In this document: piece by piece, positions 50,937-59,012 of the stretch
Layout of the letters: each line of letters opens with the position of its first letter
How positions within the stretch are numbered: the stretch's first letter is position 1
Source of the DNA: JAABRU01 sp050180235
GTDB lineage: Bacteria; Desulfobacterota; Desulfobacteria; Desulfobacterales; Desulfococcaceae
Direction of reading: 5' to 3'
NCBI GenBank assembly: GCA_050180235.1
Contig: JBFXEJ010000014.1
Location: 1-64,000, forward strand
DNA: 64,000 nt
Translations under genes and position numbers: made by a program
Notes under the pieces: model-generated
What the model saw: the letters and a program-made list of their open reading frames with translations, nothing else
What the model was told of the DNA's origin: nothing
Databases searched by the model: none

Positions 50937-53225
50937 TTATAACTGTGCCAGTACAGTGCTGACAGTTTCGGCCATATCCCGCCAGGCAAAAGGTTTGGAA
51001 AGTATTTTTTCAATCCGCAGTTTCCGCAGAGGCTCCGGTAGAACAGGTTCGCTGTATCCGGTGCAGAGGATGATGGGCATATCTTTCCGGATTTTCAGAA
51101 TTTCTTCTGCGAAACGGCCTTCACAGACAATGAACAGGGTCAGATCCGAAATAAGCAGATCAAAGCCCTCAGACTGTGCACGGAAGATCCGGATGGCAGA
51201 TTCAAAATCTGTAACAGACTGCACACTGTATCCCAGTGTCTCCAGAATTCGCCGGGTGGCTTCGGCCAGTTCCGGCTCATCATCTGCCAGCAGAATATGG
51301 CCTTTTCCGCTTTGCATATTCTCTGATACAATCTTTTCATCAGAACAGAGGGTTTCCAGCATGGGAAGACATATTTCAAAAATACTTCCTTTTCCCGGCG
51401 AACTGATGACGAAAATCCCGCCCCTGCAATCCTTTACAATACCGTGAACCACAGCCAGTCCCATTCCGGTTCCCTCTCCCGCCCTTTTTGTGGTGAAAAA
51501 GGGATCAAATATCCGTTCCATATGCCCGGCAGGAATGCCCTTTCCGCTGTCTCTGAACCAAAGCGACAGATACTGCCCCGGTTTCATTTCCGGGTGTTTT
51601 TCCGAAACTTCCTTTCCGAAAAACTTTTTTGCCAGAAAAATCTCTATCTCGCCGGATCTGTCTCCGATGGCATGTACCGCGTTACTGCACAGATTCATCA
51701 TGATCTGGTGAAATTCTGTGGGATCAATGACAATGCGATCATCGGCTGACAGGGTCATGGTATGACGGATTTCAATGGTTTTGGGCACGGTCGCGCGCAG
51801 CAGTTTCAGGGTTTCCCGGAATATCGGTGAAATCCGTACCGCTTTTCTTTTCCGCACGGTCTGACGGCTGAAGGTCAGAATCTGTTTCACCAGATCCCTG
51901 GCCCGGTTTGCGGCCCGAAGCACATCGCTGAGAATATCCGCCTCCGGGCTTTCCTGCATTTTGTGCATGACAAATTCGGTATTTAGGATGATCGATCCCA
52001 GAATATTGTTGAAATCATGTGCAATCCCCGCGGCCAGCGTACCGATAGCCTCCATCTTTTCTGCCTGACGGAGCTGCCGCTCCCGGTCTCTCAGGGTTTT
52101 TTCCACCTGTTTTCTCTCACTGATGTCCCGGATGAAACCCAGAAGCGCCGGATTTCCCTGATATTCAATAACAGCACCGTAGATTTCAATATTGCAGATG
52201 GTTCCATCCCTGCGCACAGCCTGCATTTCCGCTGAACGGGAAATCTCCTCACGCCTGATGCGTTTCCGGATTCTTTCCATCAGCAACGCCCGGCTCCCGG
52301 CAGCGATATGTTCTGTAATATCTGTATTAACCAGTTCTTCCGGCGAACTGTAACCGAGGATTTCGGACATGGCCGGATTAGCGAAGATGATTTGACTGTC
52401 CCGAAGCAGAACAATACCGTCCATTGCCCCGTTTACCAGTGCGGCATATGTTGCCTCGCTTTCCCGCAGCGCCTCCTCCGCGGTTTTGACATCCGTAATA
52501 TCCCTTGCGCTGACAACCACTCCGGAAATGCGGTCATCCTCCCGGTAGGGGGAATAGGTAACATCCATAAACTGTCTGCCTTCCCTTTTGAAGTCAAACC
52601 AGGACTGATACCGGAAAGTTTCCCCTTTCAGACATCTTTCAAGTCTGCCTTTGATCAGATTTTCAAAGACTTCCTTTCCAATGATTTCCGCCACAGTGTG
52701 TCCGATAATTTCATCACGGGCTTTCCCTGTTCTCCGGATATAGGAATCATTCACCACGCGGTAGGTATAATTTCTGTCCAGCATTGAAACCGAATCCGGG
52801 GTTGCGGATATGATATGCCTGTAACCGCGCAGGTATTCTTCTGCCTGCTTCCGTTCGGAAATATCCCGGCAGATATAAAGCCGGGTTCCTCCCTGCAGGG
52901 ATATGCGGCGGACAGTGACAAGAAATGTGTATTCCCTGCCTTCCCTGTCCGGAATAATCCGCTCCATATTCCGGATTTCCCCGGTTTTTTCCAGTTCTTC
53001 GGCACAGAACAGATTTTTTCCCAGAAATGCTGAAATATTTCCCATTTTTTGGATTTCTGCCAAAGAATAACCCATGATACGGCTCACATTCGCGGCAGCA
53101 AATGTGAAATTTCCATCATCATCCGTAATGAAAACCGGGTCAGGAATATTTTCAATGATAACACGCAGAAATTCTTCCGAAGACTCCAATTGTCTGTTTT
53201 CAATGGATTTCATATGTGATCTCAT
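50937..53225 (-). CDS. PAS-domain hybrid sensor histidine kinase
   Basis: A 762-residue soluble kinase: three PAS domains (about 20-130, 140-255, 265-370), HisKA (GTLAAGIAHDFNNILGSIIL, His about 410), HATPase (MNLCSNAVHAIGD; DSGKGIPAGHMERIFDPFF; GTGMGLAVVHGI) and a C-terminal receiver (ILLADDEPELAE, SDLTL) whose phosphoacceptor Asp is probably in LISDLTL. No membrane helix is seen, so it senses a cytoplasmic signal. The first ATG (53225) lies in the end of a miniature element; ATG at 53213 is possible. No response regulator gene is adjacent. Confidence 0.9.
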   Translation of the reverse strand: MRSHMKSIENRQLESSEEFLRVIIENIPDPVFITDDDGNFTFAAANVSRIMGYSLAEIQKMGNISAFLGKNLFCAEELEKTGEIRNMERIIPDREGREYTFLVTVRRISLQGGTRLYICRDISERKQAEEYLRGYRHIISATPDSVSMLDRNYTYRVVNDSYIRRTGKARDEIIGHTVAEIIGKEVFENLIKGRLERCLKGETFRYQSWFDFKREGRQFMDVTYSPYREDDRISGVVVSARDITDVKTAEEALRESEATYAALVNGAMDGIVLLRDSQIIFANPAMSEILGYSSPEELVNTDITEHIAAGSRALLMERIRKRIRREEISRSAEMQAVRRDGTICNIEIYGAVIEYQGNPALLGFIRDISERKQVEKTLRDRERQLRQAEKMEAIGTLAAGIAHDFNNILGSIILNTEFVMHKMQESPEADILSDVLRAANRARDLVKQILTFSRQTVRKRKAVRISPIFRETLKLLRATVPKTIEIRHTMTLSADDRIVIDPTEFHQIMMNLCSNAVHAIGDRSGEIEIFLAKKFFGKEVSEKHPEMKPGQYLSLWFRDSGKGIPAGHMERIFDPFFTTKRAGEGTGMGLAVVHGIVKDCRGGIFVISSPGKGSIFEICLPMLETLCSDEKIVSENMQSGKGHILLADDEPELAEATRRILETLGYSVQSVTDFESAIRIFRAQSEGFDLLISDLTLFIVCEGRFAEEILKIRKDMPIILCTGYSEPVLPEPLRKLRIEKILSKPFAWRDMAETVSTVLAQL

Positions 53226-53337
53226 ACCAATTCGCTTTCAAAACATGACAATGCCAAATGCTGTCTTTTCGTGCTGTCCGTGTTTTTCGTGGTTAAAAAA
53301 AGAGACATTCCCCGAACTTTGAAAGCGATTTGATATC
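53224..53337. repeat. ATACCAATTCGC-ended miniature element, copy 2
   Basis: ATACCAATTCGCTTTCAAA (53224-53242) pairs with two mismatches with TTTGAAAGCGATTTGATAT (53319-53337). The interior has TTCGTGCTGTCCGTGTTTTT. It fills the space between the kinase start and the yheU stop. Confidence 0.75.
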
Positions 53338-53341
53338 AGGC

Positions 53342-53599
53342 TCAGTCTGATGGATTGTCCGCTTTTTCCTTTCTGAGACGGGGATCTTCTGCGGGCAGGA
53401 TATTGCAGGTTTCCGAATCCGGATCAAACACAATCACAGCTCTGCCGGATTGGAGCTGGCGCATAATCTGTTCTGTTTTGTGTTCCAGCGGAACCTCGGT
53501 CTGACCGTAATCCGTGCCATCCCGTGTTGCAAATTCTTCCACAAGCCCTTTCAGGGCTTCGGGCGTGAGCTGGTAATAAGGAATTTTTATGATTTCCAT
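53342..53599 (-). CDS. YheU-family protein
   Basis: An 85-residue protein matching YheU/UPF0270: IPYYQLTPEALKGLVEEFATRDGTDYG, then LEHKTEQIMRQLQSGRAVIVFDP. Function is unknown. The start at 53599 follows the flavin reductase stop by one base. A longer frame to 53635 overlaps that gene and is less likely. Confidence 0.82.
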   Translation of the reverse strand: MEIIKIPYYQLTPEALKGLVEEFATRDGTDYGQTEVPLEHKTEQIMRQLQSGRAVIVFDPDSETCNILPAEDPRLRKEKADNPSD

Positions 53600-53600
53600 T

Positions 53601-54074
53601 TCAGGATTTCCCCAGATATCTTCCATCATAATCATCTGTATTCAGAGGGATTTTGTCCGAGAGCATTTCCCCGTCAGTGACTTTGCCGAAAAACAGGGTA
53701 TGGTTGCCCGGCGAGCAGGAAGAGACAATTTCGCATTCCATCCGCGCGAGGCAGTCTTCAATCAGAGGTGCTCCGGTTTTTCCCGGATGCCATTGGATGG
53801 AAGCAAATTTTTCTTTGGGATCAGGCCCTTTGAACCGTTTGAGAAAATCCTTCTGCCCCTTTGACAGCACATGCAGGGCAAAAGATTTGCTTTGGTTCAT
53901 CACATGATGCGTATATCGTGCGGGATGAACAGCGACCATAATCAGGGGCGGATCATAGGAAACCTGCGATACCCAGGACGCAATCATGCCGCTGATTTCA
54001 TTTTTATATGCTGCTGTCAGCACATAAATTCCGTAAGTCATTTTTCCAAATGCGGAAATCAGTTTCTGATCCAT
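53601..54074 (-). CDS. Flavin reductase-like FMN-binding protein
   Basis: A 157-residue flavoprotein with the flavin reductase-like split-barrel: GKMTYGIYVLTAAYKNEISGMIASWVSQVS, PPLIMVAVHPARYTHHVM, FALHVLSKGQKDFLKRF and EIVSSCSPGNHTLFFGKV. Such proteins reduce or use FMN in electron transfer (for example high-molecular-weight rubredoxin or flavoredoxin types in sulfate reducers). The start at 54074 has AAAGGAG; earlier ATGs are too close to a ribosome site. Confidence 0.87.
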   Translation of the reverse strand: MDQKLISAFGKMTYGIYVLTAAYKNEISGMIASWVSQVSYDPPLIMVAVHPARYTHHVMNQSKSFALHVLSKGQKDFLKRFKGPDPKEKFASIQWHPGKTGAPLIEDCLARMECEIVSSCSPGNHTLFFGKVTDGEMLSDKIPLNTDDYDGRYLGKS

Positions 54075-54142
54075 AATTTTTTCTCCTTTCATGCTCCTTT
54101 TTTTCCGGTCAGGTTTATTCCGAAACAGGGAAAAACACAAAT

Positions 54143-54211
54143 TCAGCAGATCTAAATTTTTCTTAATTCCCCCTCTCCCATTGAGGGGGATGGAGTTTTC
54201 GATCTGCTGAA
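54143..54211. terminator. Long inverted repeat upstream of the flavin reductase gene
   Basis: CAGCAGATC at the left pairs with GATCTGCTG at the right, with an inner CCCCCTCTCCCATTGAGGGG hairpin. It may end the YebG-type transcript coming from the right (minus strand). Confidence 0.5.
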
Positions 54212-54338
54212 TTTATTCTGATTTCCTGTTTTTGGATATCTGCCTTCCCACCCTTATCTGAAATACAGGAACATGCTGTATTCCGGAATTTAACAGGAAA
54301 AGACAATTTGACAAAAAAGAAGAATGCACCCTGTAAAA

Positions 54339-54521
54339 TCAGCATTTTTTCAGAATTTCTCTAACAATATGGGCGTTTTTTGCCAGAAAAATGCTCAGTT
54401 CCTCCAGTCTGTACGCATCAATTTCCATTCCCGCTGATTCTATCAGTTCGGCAAGAACTGCTGCCGCATCCAGCATTCTGTCATATGCGTCAGCCTCTTT
54501 TTTTGAAATGCCCGGACTCAT
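54339..54521 (-). CDS. Short YebG-like protein
   Basis: A 60-residue protein (SKKEADAYDRMLDAAAVLAE, then LEELSIFLAKNAHIVREILKKC). It resembles the central and C-terminal parts of YebG but lacks the N-terminal strand (TKFVVVRNG). It follows the full-length yebG-like gene with a seven-base gap; TTG at 54527 is an alternative start. Probably a shortened duplicate. Confidence 0.65.
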   Translation of the reverse strand: MSPGISKKEADAYDRMLDAAAVLAELIESAGMEIDAYRLEELSIFLAKNAHIVREILKKC

Positions 54522-54527
54522 GCGCAA

Positions 54528-54905
54528 TTACTGTTTCTCCGATCTGTTTTTCGGAGCCTTCTTTTTCCCGGAAGAAAGAGTATCATCTCCCGCTTTGTTT
54601 TCAGCAGAGTTGTTATCCTGGCCGCTTTCAGCACTTTTATCCTCCGGGCTGCTTTCAGAGGATGATGAAAGCGGTTTGACGCCTTTGAGAATTTTTGTCA
54701 CTTCGCCTGCATTCTGCGCCAGAAAAACAGAAATGTCCCCTATGAGTTTTTCATCATTGAGAATACTGCTTTCCCGGATCAGTTTTGCCAGATTCTCTGC
54801 CGCATCCAGCATATTGTCATATGCTTCGGCTTCTTTTCTGACATCAAACACCCGATCAAGTTCAACACCATTTCTCACCACTACAAATTTTGTGATAACT
54901 GCCAT
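54528..54905 (-). CDS. yebG: YebG-family protein
   Basis: A 125-residue protein: YebG domain (AVITKFVVVRNGVELDRVFD, KEAEAYDNMLDAAENLAKLI, ISVFLAQNAGEVTKIL) followed by a Ser/Glu/Lys-rich disordered tail (about 85-125). YebG is a DNA-damage-inducible protein of unclear role in Enterobacteria. The start at 54905 follows AAAGGAGG. No LexA-type box was recognised upstream. Confidence 0.8.
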   Translation of the reverse strand: MAVITKFVVVRNGVELDRVFDVRKEAEAYDNMLDAAENLAKLIRESSILNDEKLIGDISVFLAQNAGEVTKILKGVKPLSSSSESSPEDKSAESGQDNNSAENKAGDDTLSSGKKKAPKNRSEKQ

Positions 54906-55498
54906 GAAAAGGAATCCTCCTTTTGAATTTTTATATATGAAAACCCGAGTGCAAAAAAATATTCTTTGCATATGGAACAGGGACAAAATAAATTCCCCGT
55001 CCGACCCGGCAGGATACAGGTTCCGCATATTCTGAAAATGTGGAAATTATTTCATCCTCATTCCACAAACCGGAGTCCTGTAATCCGGGAAAAAAATGTT
55101 TCCATACAACTGCGTTTACACCTTGTATCCTGTAACAGTTGAAATATGAGATTTTTTCCTATATATCCTAAAAGAATATACCTGCGAACAGCAGGAAATG
55201 CAACTGTTTTATCCGGTTGCATAATAACCAACTGATATTAAAAATTTTTATTCCCAGAATAAAGATTGTTCCGCTTACGGTAAACGCGGAGCATGCGGGC
55301 TGACCGTCAATGACATTAAGTTAAGGCGAAGGAGTCCCGAACTGAAAGTTTGGGACACTGGAATGATTCAGAAAATACTGCCAGACCTGCCAGATATTCA
55401 ACAGCAGCAGGACACAGAAAAATAAGGAAGGGATATGAAATCCGCTCCTTTTTGTTTTTTGTTGACAAAAAATATACCGACTGGTATATTTACCTGCC
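54906..55498. other. Gap between divergent yebG and tetR genes
   Basis: No gene is seen in about 590 bases. A GAACTGAAAGTTTGGGAC palindrome is at 55333-55356, and a promoter/operator is at the right end (55462-55490). Confidence 0.5.
55462..55490 (+). promoter_or_regulatory. tetR promoter overlapping palindromic operator
   Basis: TTGACA (55462-55467), 17 bases, TATATT (55485-55490). The operator ATATACCGACTGGTATAT (55472-55489) covers the spacer and -10 box. A related site TATACCGTAAGGTATA lies at 56132-56147, just after the gene. The ATG at 55499 is only about two bases from the expected transcript start. Confidence 0.75.
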
Positions 55499-56113
55499 AT
55501 GAGAGATCAGACACCCATAAGCAAATCAGAACATACCCGGCAGTTCATTATTGAAAAGGCAGCCCCGATTTTCAACAAAAAGGGCTATGCCGGAACCTCT
55601 TTGTCTGACATTACCGCTGCCACAGGTCTAACCAAAGGCAGCATCTACGGGAATTTCAGAAACAAGGATGAGGTCGCGGTCTGTGCATTTCAGCATAATG
55701 TGGCATTTATCCGGAAATACCTGCGCGGGGAAATGGAAGGGCAGGATCGTCATTCAGACAAACTGCTGGTTTATCCCAGAGCTTTCCGCAAGATGTACAG
55801 AGAAATGCTCTCCAAAGGCGGATGTCCGATTCTCAACACTGTCACGGAAGCTGATGATACGCATCCGGTTCTGCACAAACTCGCTGTGGAAACCATACAG
55901 TCATGGAAAAAGGGAATTGTTTCTCTGGTGGAAAGCGGGAAAAAGTCCGGCAGCATAAAATCCGGCACTGATGCGCGGGCTGTTGCTGAAATCATGATTT
56001 CCCTGCTCGAAGGCGGAACCCTGCTTGCAAAGGCCACAGGAGAGGAAAGTTATCTGCTCAATGCCATTGATCAGAGCGAACATCTGATTAAAAGCATCAC
56101 TTTTCACAGATGA
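55499..56113 (+). CDS. TetR/AcrR-family transcriptional regulator
   Basis: A 204-residue repressor: N-terminal helix-turn-helix (IIEKAAPIFNKKGYAGTSLSDITAATGLTKGSIYGNF), then a ligand-binding helical domain. It probably autoregulates through the overlapping operator; a second operator follows the gene. The message looks almost leaderless, with no Shine-Dalgarno. Possible targets are the thioesterase, ferredoxin, hydrolase and enoyl-CoA hydratase genes to the right, for which the ligand could be an acyl-CoA. Confidence 0.9.
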   Translation: MRDQTPISKSEHTRQFIIEKAAPIFNKKGYAGTSLSDITAATGLTKGSIYGNFRNKDEVAVCAFQHNVAFIRKYLRGEMEGQDRHSDKLLVYPRAFRKMYREMLSKGGCPILNTVTEADDTHPVLHKLAVETIQSWKKGIVSLVESGKKSGSIKSGTDARAVAEIMISLLEGGTLLAKATGEESYLLNAIDQSEHLIKSITFHR

Positions 56114-56131
56114 TTTTTTTGTGCAGAACTG

Positions 56132-56147
56132 TATACCGTAAGGTATA
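56132..56147. promoter_or_regulatory. Second TetR-type operator
   Basis: TATACCGTAAGGTATA has the same half-sites (TATACC/GGTATA) and 4-base spacing as the site over the tetR promoter. No gene starts within 200 bases downstream apart from the trypsin-like gene at 56357. Confidence 0.6.
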
Positions 56148-56180
56148 TTGTCAGATCAATGTTTTTTCACTTCTGATTTT

Positions 56181-56294
56181 ATGCCAATCTGCTTTTAAAG
56201 ATTGAGGAATGTTTGTTGTTTTTTACCACGAAAAGCACGAAAAACAGGACTGAAATGAAACCGATATTCTCATATTTTGAAAACGAATTGGTAT
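56181..56294. repeat. ATACCAATTCGC-ended miniature element, copy 3 (inverted)
   Basis: Ends ATGCCAATCTGCTTTTAAA and TTTGAAAACGAATTGGTAT; the interior contains ACCACGAAAAGCACGAAAAA, matching copy 2 (53224-53337) inverted. Confidence 0.7.
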
Positions 56295-56356
56295 CAGATT
56301 CTGATCTTCGTGTGATTCGTGTATTTCGTAGTTGTGCTCATTCATGGTAAATATTA

Positions 56357-57109
56357 ATGATCAGCAATACAAGTAAATATATACCATATGAATCTGTATC
56401 TTCAATATTATTAGTTAATGAGGAATATCCAGATATTCCATTCTTTGGAGGAACAGGCTTTTTTGTATACTTCCCATCATTCGAAGATATTTTTTTTATT
56501 ACAGCAAGGCATTGTGTATATAATAACGATGGAACTCTTAAAGGGAAACCTAAAATCCATTACGATCAAAATGGAAAAAGCAATGAAGTGATTCCTTTTT
56601 CGTATTCTCTTGGAGCAAAATACTCAGAGAATGATGAAGAATTTGAAGATATTCTCGTTTATGTCGTAGACAACATTCCATCAAATAAAAAAAATGACCT
56701 GTTTAATAGATCGCTTAGACTCCAACATCAAGATGATGTTGATACAATTATACAACTAGCGATTTCAAATAATACCAACTTGAGAACCGTTGGCTTCCCA
56801 TCTGTTTCCAAAGAAATTGATTATGAAAAAGGAAGAGCTAATATTCGGCCTAGAGGTTTTTACGCAAAAGTCTCCTACGATAGCTGTTTTAAAAATAGAT
56901 ATAAACTAAAAGATGGTAACTGGAAGGACGGTGAACTTAATGGATTCAGTGGCTCTCCAATTCTTGAATTAGTTATGATCTCAGAAAACAATGTTCAGGC
57001 ACTTCCTCTTGGAGTCTTATTAACTGAGTCCTATTTCATATCTATTAATGTCGCAACAAATGTAATTGCCGAATACATAAAGGAGAATTACAAGATAACT
57101 AAACCGTAA
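56357..57109 (+). CDS. Trypsin-like (chymotrypsin-fold) serine peptidase domain protein
   Basis: A 250-residue protein with a plausible catalytic triad: His52 in FFITARHCVYN, Asp98 in EDILVYVV and Ser198 in GFSGSPIL. It has no signal peptide or membrane helix. The sequence is clearly A+T-rich with codon use (AAT, ATT, TTA) unlike all neighbours, so horizontal transfer is likely. It ends one base before an attC-like hairpin. Similar cytoplasmic trypsin-like modules occur as effectors in defence systems, but no partner gene is here. Confidence 0.75.
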   Translation: MISNTSKYIPYESVSSILLVNEEYPDIPFFGGTGFFVYFPSFEDIFFITARHCVYNNDGTLKGKPKIHYDQNGKSNEVIPFSYSLGAKYSENDEEFEDILVYVVDNIPSNKKNDLFNRSLRLQHQDDVDTIIQLAISNNTNLRTVGFPSVSKEIDYEKGRANIRPRGFYAKVSYDSCFKNRYKLKDGNWKDGELNGFSGSPILELVMISENNVQALPLGVLLTESYFISINVATNVIAEYIKENYKITKP

Positions 57110-57204
57110 GCTAACAAATGCATAAACGCATACTTTTTTCGCCCCCTTTCGTTCGCTACGATCACTGCACTCTGCGAAAAAAGTTGGTTATGCCAGAGTT
57201 AAAA
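57110..57204 (+). repeat. attC-like recombination-site hairpin
   Basis: Nested inverted repeats: GCTAAC...GTTAAA (outer), TGCATAA...TTATGC (57119-57125 and 57187-57192) and a perfect 11-bp inner stem ACTTTTTTCGC/GCGAAAAAAGT (57132-57142, 57174-57184). The size (95 bp), the place directly after a foreign gene and the TAACAAATGCATAAACG left end resemble integron attC sites. The core GTTRRRY is not perfectly matched. Confidence 0.4.
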
Positions 57205-57299
57205 GATACAGGCAACCCTCAGACTTTGAAATATTGTTGGTATAACATATTAATTTAGCAATATATTTTTTTCAAAATCAGACAGGAAAAGGAAATCTT

Positions 57300-57734
57300 A
57301 TGGGAATTTGGTTTGTAAAACCTGAAGCAGAAAAGGCAGCAGACATAATATCCAATACAATGGTTGCACATTTGGGAATTGAATTTACCGAAGTGGGCGA
57401 TGATTTTATCAAAGCCTCCATGCCGGTGGATCACCGCACCCATCAGCCTATGGGGATTCTGCATGGCGGAGCCTCGGTTGCTCTGGCTGAAACTTTGGCA
57501 AGTTTTGCTGCCAACTGCTGCGTTGATATGGCAAAATATTACTGTGTGGGGCTGGAAATCAATGCCAACCACATCCGATCCGTGCGCACCGGAAATGTCA
57601 TCGGATGCGCCCGGCCTGTGCATATGGGCAGAACAACGCAGATATGGGAAGTCCGCATTTACGATGAGGAAGCGCATCTGATCTGCATATCCAGAGTGAC
57701 AATGGCAGTGCTCGCGCATAAACAGGCGGTGTGA
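57300..57734 (+). CDS. Hotdog-fold acyl-CoA thioesterase (PaaI/MenI-like)
   Basis: A 144-residue hotdog protein with HQPMGILHGGASVALAETLASFA and VGLEINANHIRSVRTGNVIG, the signature of the PaaI/YdiI group that hydrolyses aromatic or DHNA-type acyl-CoA thioesters. First of a four-gene plus-strand series with a 4Fe-4S protein, hydrolase and enoyl-CoA hydratase. Confidence 0.88.
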   Translation: MGIWFVKPEAEKAADIISNTMVAHLGIEFTEVGDDFIKASMPVDHRTHQPMGILHGGASVALAETLASFAANCCVDMAKYYCVGLEINANHIRSVRTGNVIGCARPVHMGRTTQIWEVRIYDEEAHLICISRVTMAVLAHKQAV

Positions 57735-57780
57735 CAACTGCAAGGATTTTATATAAGCAGGGATTTTCAAATTTCTGAAA

Positions 57781-57912
57781 TCCATGCTTATATGAAATGT
57801 GAAAAGCAATTGTGCATTCATCTTCGTGAAACTTTGCGTCTTTGTGTCTTTGTGGCAGAAAAAAGCATCTGAGTATGAATTTTTCCTGCTGAAAATTTTT
57901 CATGTTTCATAT
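57781..57912. repeat. GAAATCTGAAAA-type dispersed repeat
   Basis: Starts with ATATGAAATGTGAAAAGCAA and ends near TTCATGTTTCATATT; the interior contains CTTTGCGTCTTTGTGTCTTT. Related copies are at about 16436-16545, 23460-23745 (interrupted) and 43968-44040. The ends are inverted, as in miniature elements. Confidence 0.6.
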
Positions 57913-57953
57913 TAAAAACAATTTCTAACCTTATAATAACAGAAAGGAAAACA

Positions 57954-59012
57954 ATGGCAGACGTATATCAGAAACTGGCAAAACATCTGGACAATCTCCC
58001 CGCGGGATTTCCGCCCACAGAAAACGGAGTGGAACTGCGTATACTCAAACGGCTTTTTACTCCGGAAGAAGCGGAAATTGCATCCGGACTGATGATGATG
58101 CCGGAACCTGCCGGGGCCATTGCCGCGCGGCTGGGACGGGATGAAAAGGAACTGGCTCCCATGCTGGAAAGCATGTCCAAAAAAGGACTGATTTTCCGGC
58201 ATACAAAAAATGATGTGACCACTTACATGGCCGCGCAGTTTGTGGTGGGCATCTGGGAATATCATCTCAATGATCTGGATAAAGATCTGATCCGGGATGT
58301 GAATGAATATCTGCCCATTCTCATGAAAGAACGGATGCTGAAACAGAAAACCAAGCAGTTGCGGGTGGTTCCGGTTTCCAAAAGCCTGAAAGCCGAAATG
58401 AACATCATGCCCTATGATGTGGCTGAGGAAATCATCAGAAAACAGAAGAAAATTCTGGTCGCGCCCTGCATCTGCCGCAGAGAGCATGAAATGGTGGGCA
58501 AAGGCTGCGGCAAACCAATGGAAACCTGTCTGGTTTTCGGAACCGGCGCACAGTTTTATCAGGAAAACGGACTGGGACGTTATATCTCACAGGATGAGGC
58601 TCTGAATGTGCTGAAAACCGGTCTGGAAGCAGGCCTGGTGCTGCAACCGGGAAACTCTCAGAAACCCGCGAATATCTGCATGTGCTGCGGATGCTGCTGT
58701 CAGGTGCTGAAAAATCTGAAAAAATTCGACAGCCCTGCCAAAGCCATCAATTCCAATTATTATGCAGTGGTGGATGCTGAAAACTGCACAGCGTGCGAAA
58801 CCTGCGTGGATCGCTGTCAGATGGATGCCATTACCGTGGAAGACGTGGCAAAGGTCAATGTGGATCGCTGCATCGGCTGCGGTCTGTGCGTAACCCACTG
58901 CCCGACTGATGCCATTTCCCTGCATCAGAAGGAAACACAGGAACAGTACATTCCGCCCAAAAATCTGTTTGAAACCTATATGACCATGGCACAGGAAAGA
59001 GGGCTGATATAA
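57954..59012 (+). CDS. Ferredoxin-type 4Fe-4S protein with helical N-terminal domain
   Basis: A 352-residue protein. The N-terminal 150 residues look like a winged-helix/helical domain (ILKRLFTPEEAEIASGLMMMPEPAGAIAARLG). Cysteine groups follow: PCICRREHEMVGKGCGKPMETC (about 165, noncanonical), ICMCCGCCC (about 240), then two classic 4Fe-4S motifs (CTACETCVDRCQMDAI and CIGCGLCVTHCPTDAI). Such proteins occur widely in Desulfobacterota in fatty-acid and aromatic degradation clusters, presumably in electron transfer. Next gene starts immediately after the stop. Confidence 0.85.
   Translation: MADVYQKLAKHLDNLPAGFPPTENGVELRILKRLFTPEEAEIASGLMMMPEPAGAIAARLGRDEKELAPMLESMSKKGLIFRHTKNDVTTYMAAQFVVGIWEYHLNDLDKDLIRDVNEYLPILMKERMLKQKTKQLRVVPVSKSLKAEMNIMPYDVAEEIIRKQKKILVAPCICRREHEMVGKGCGKPMETCLVFGTGAQFYQENGLGRYISQDEALNVLKTGLEAGLVLQPGNSQKPANICMCCGCCCQVLKNLKKFDSPAKAINSNYYAVVDAENCTACETCVDRCQMDAITVEDVAKVNVDRCIGCGLCVTHCPTDAISLHQKETQEQYIPPKNLFETYMTMAQERGLI

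Noticed and set aside
54906..55030. LexA/SOS box upstream of yebG
   Set aside because: No CTGT-N8-ACAG-type or other convincing SOS palindrome was found.
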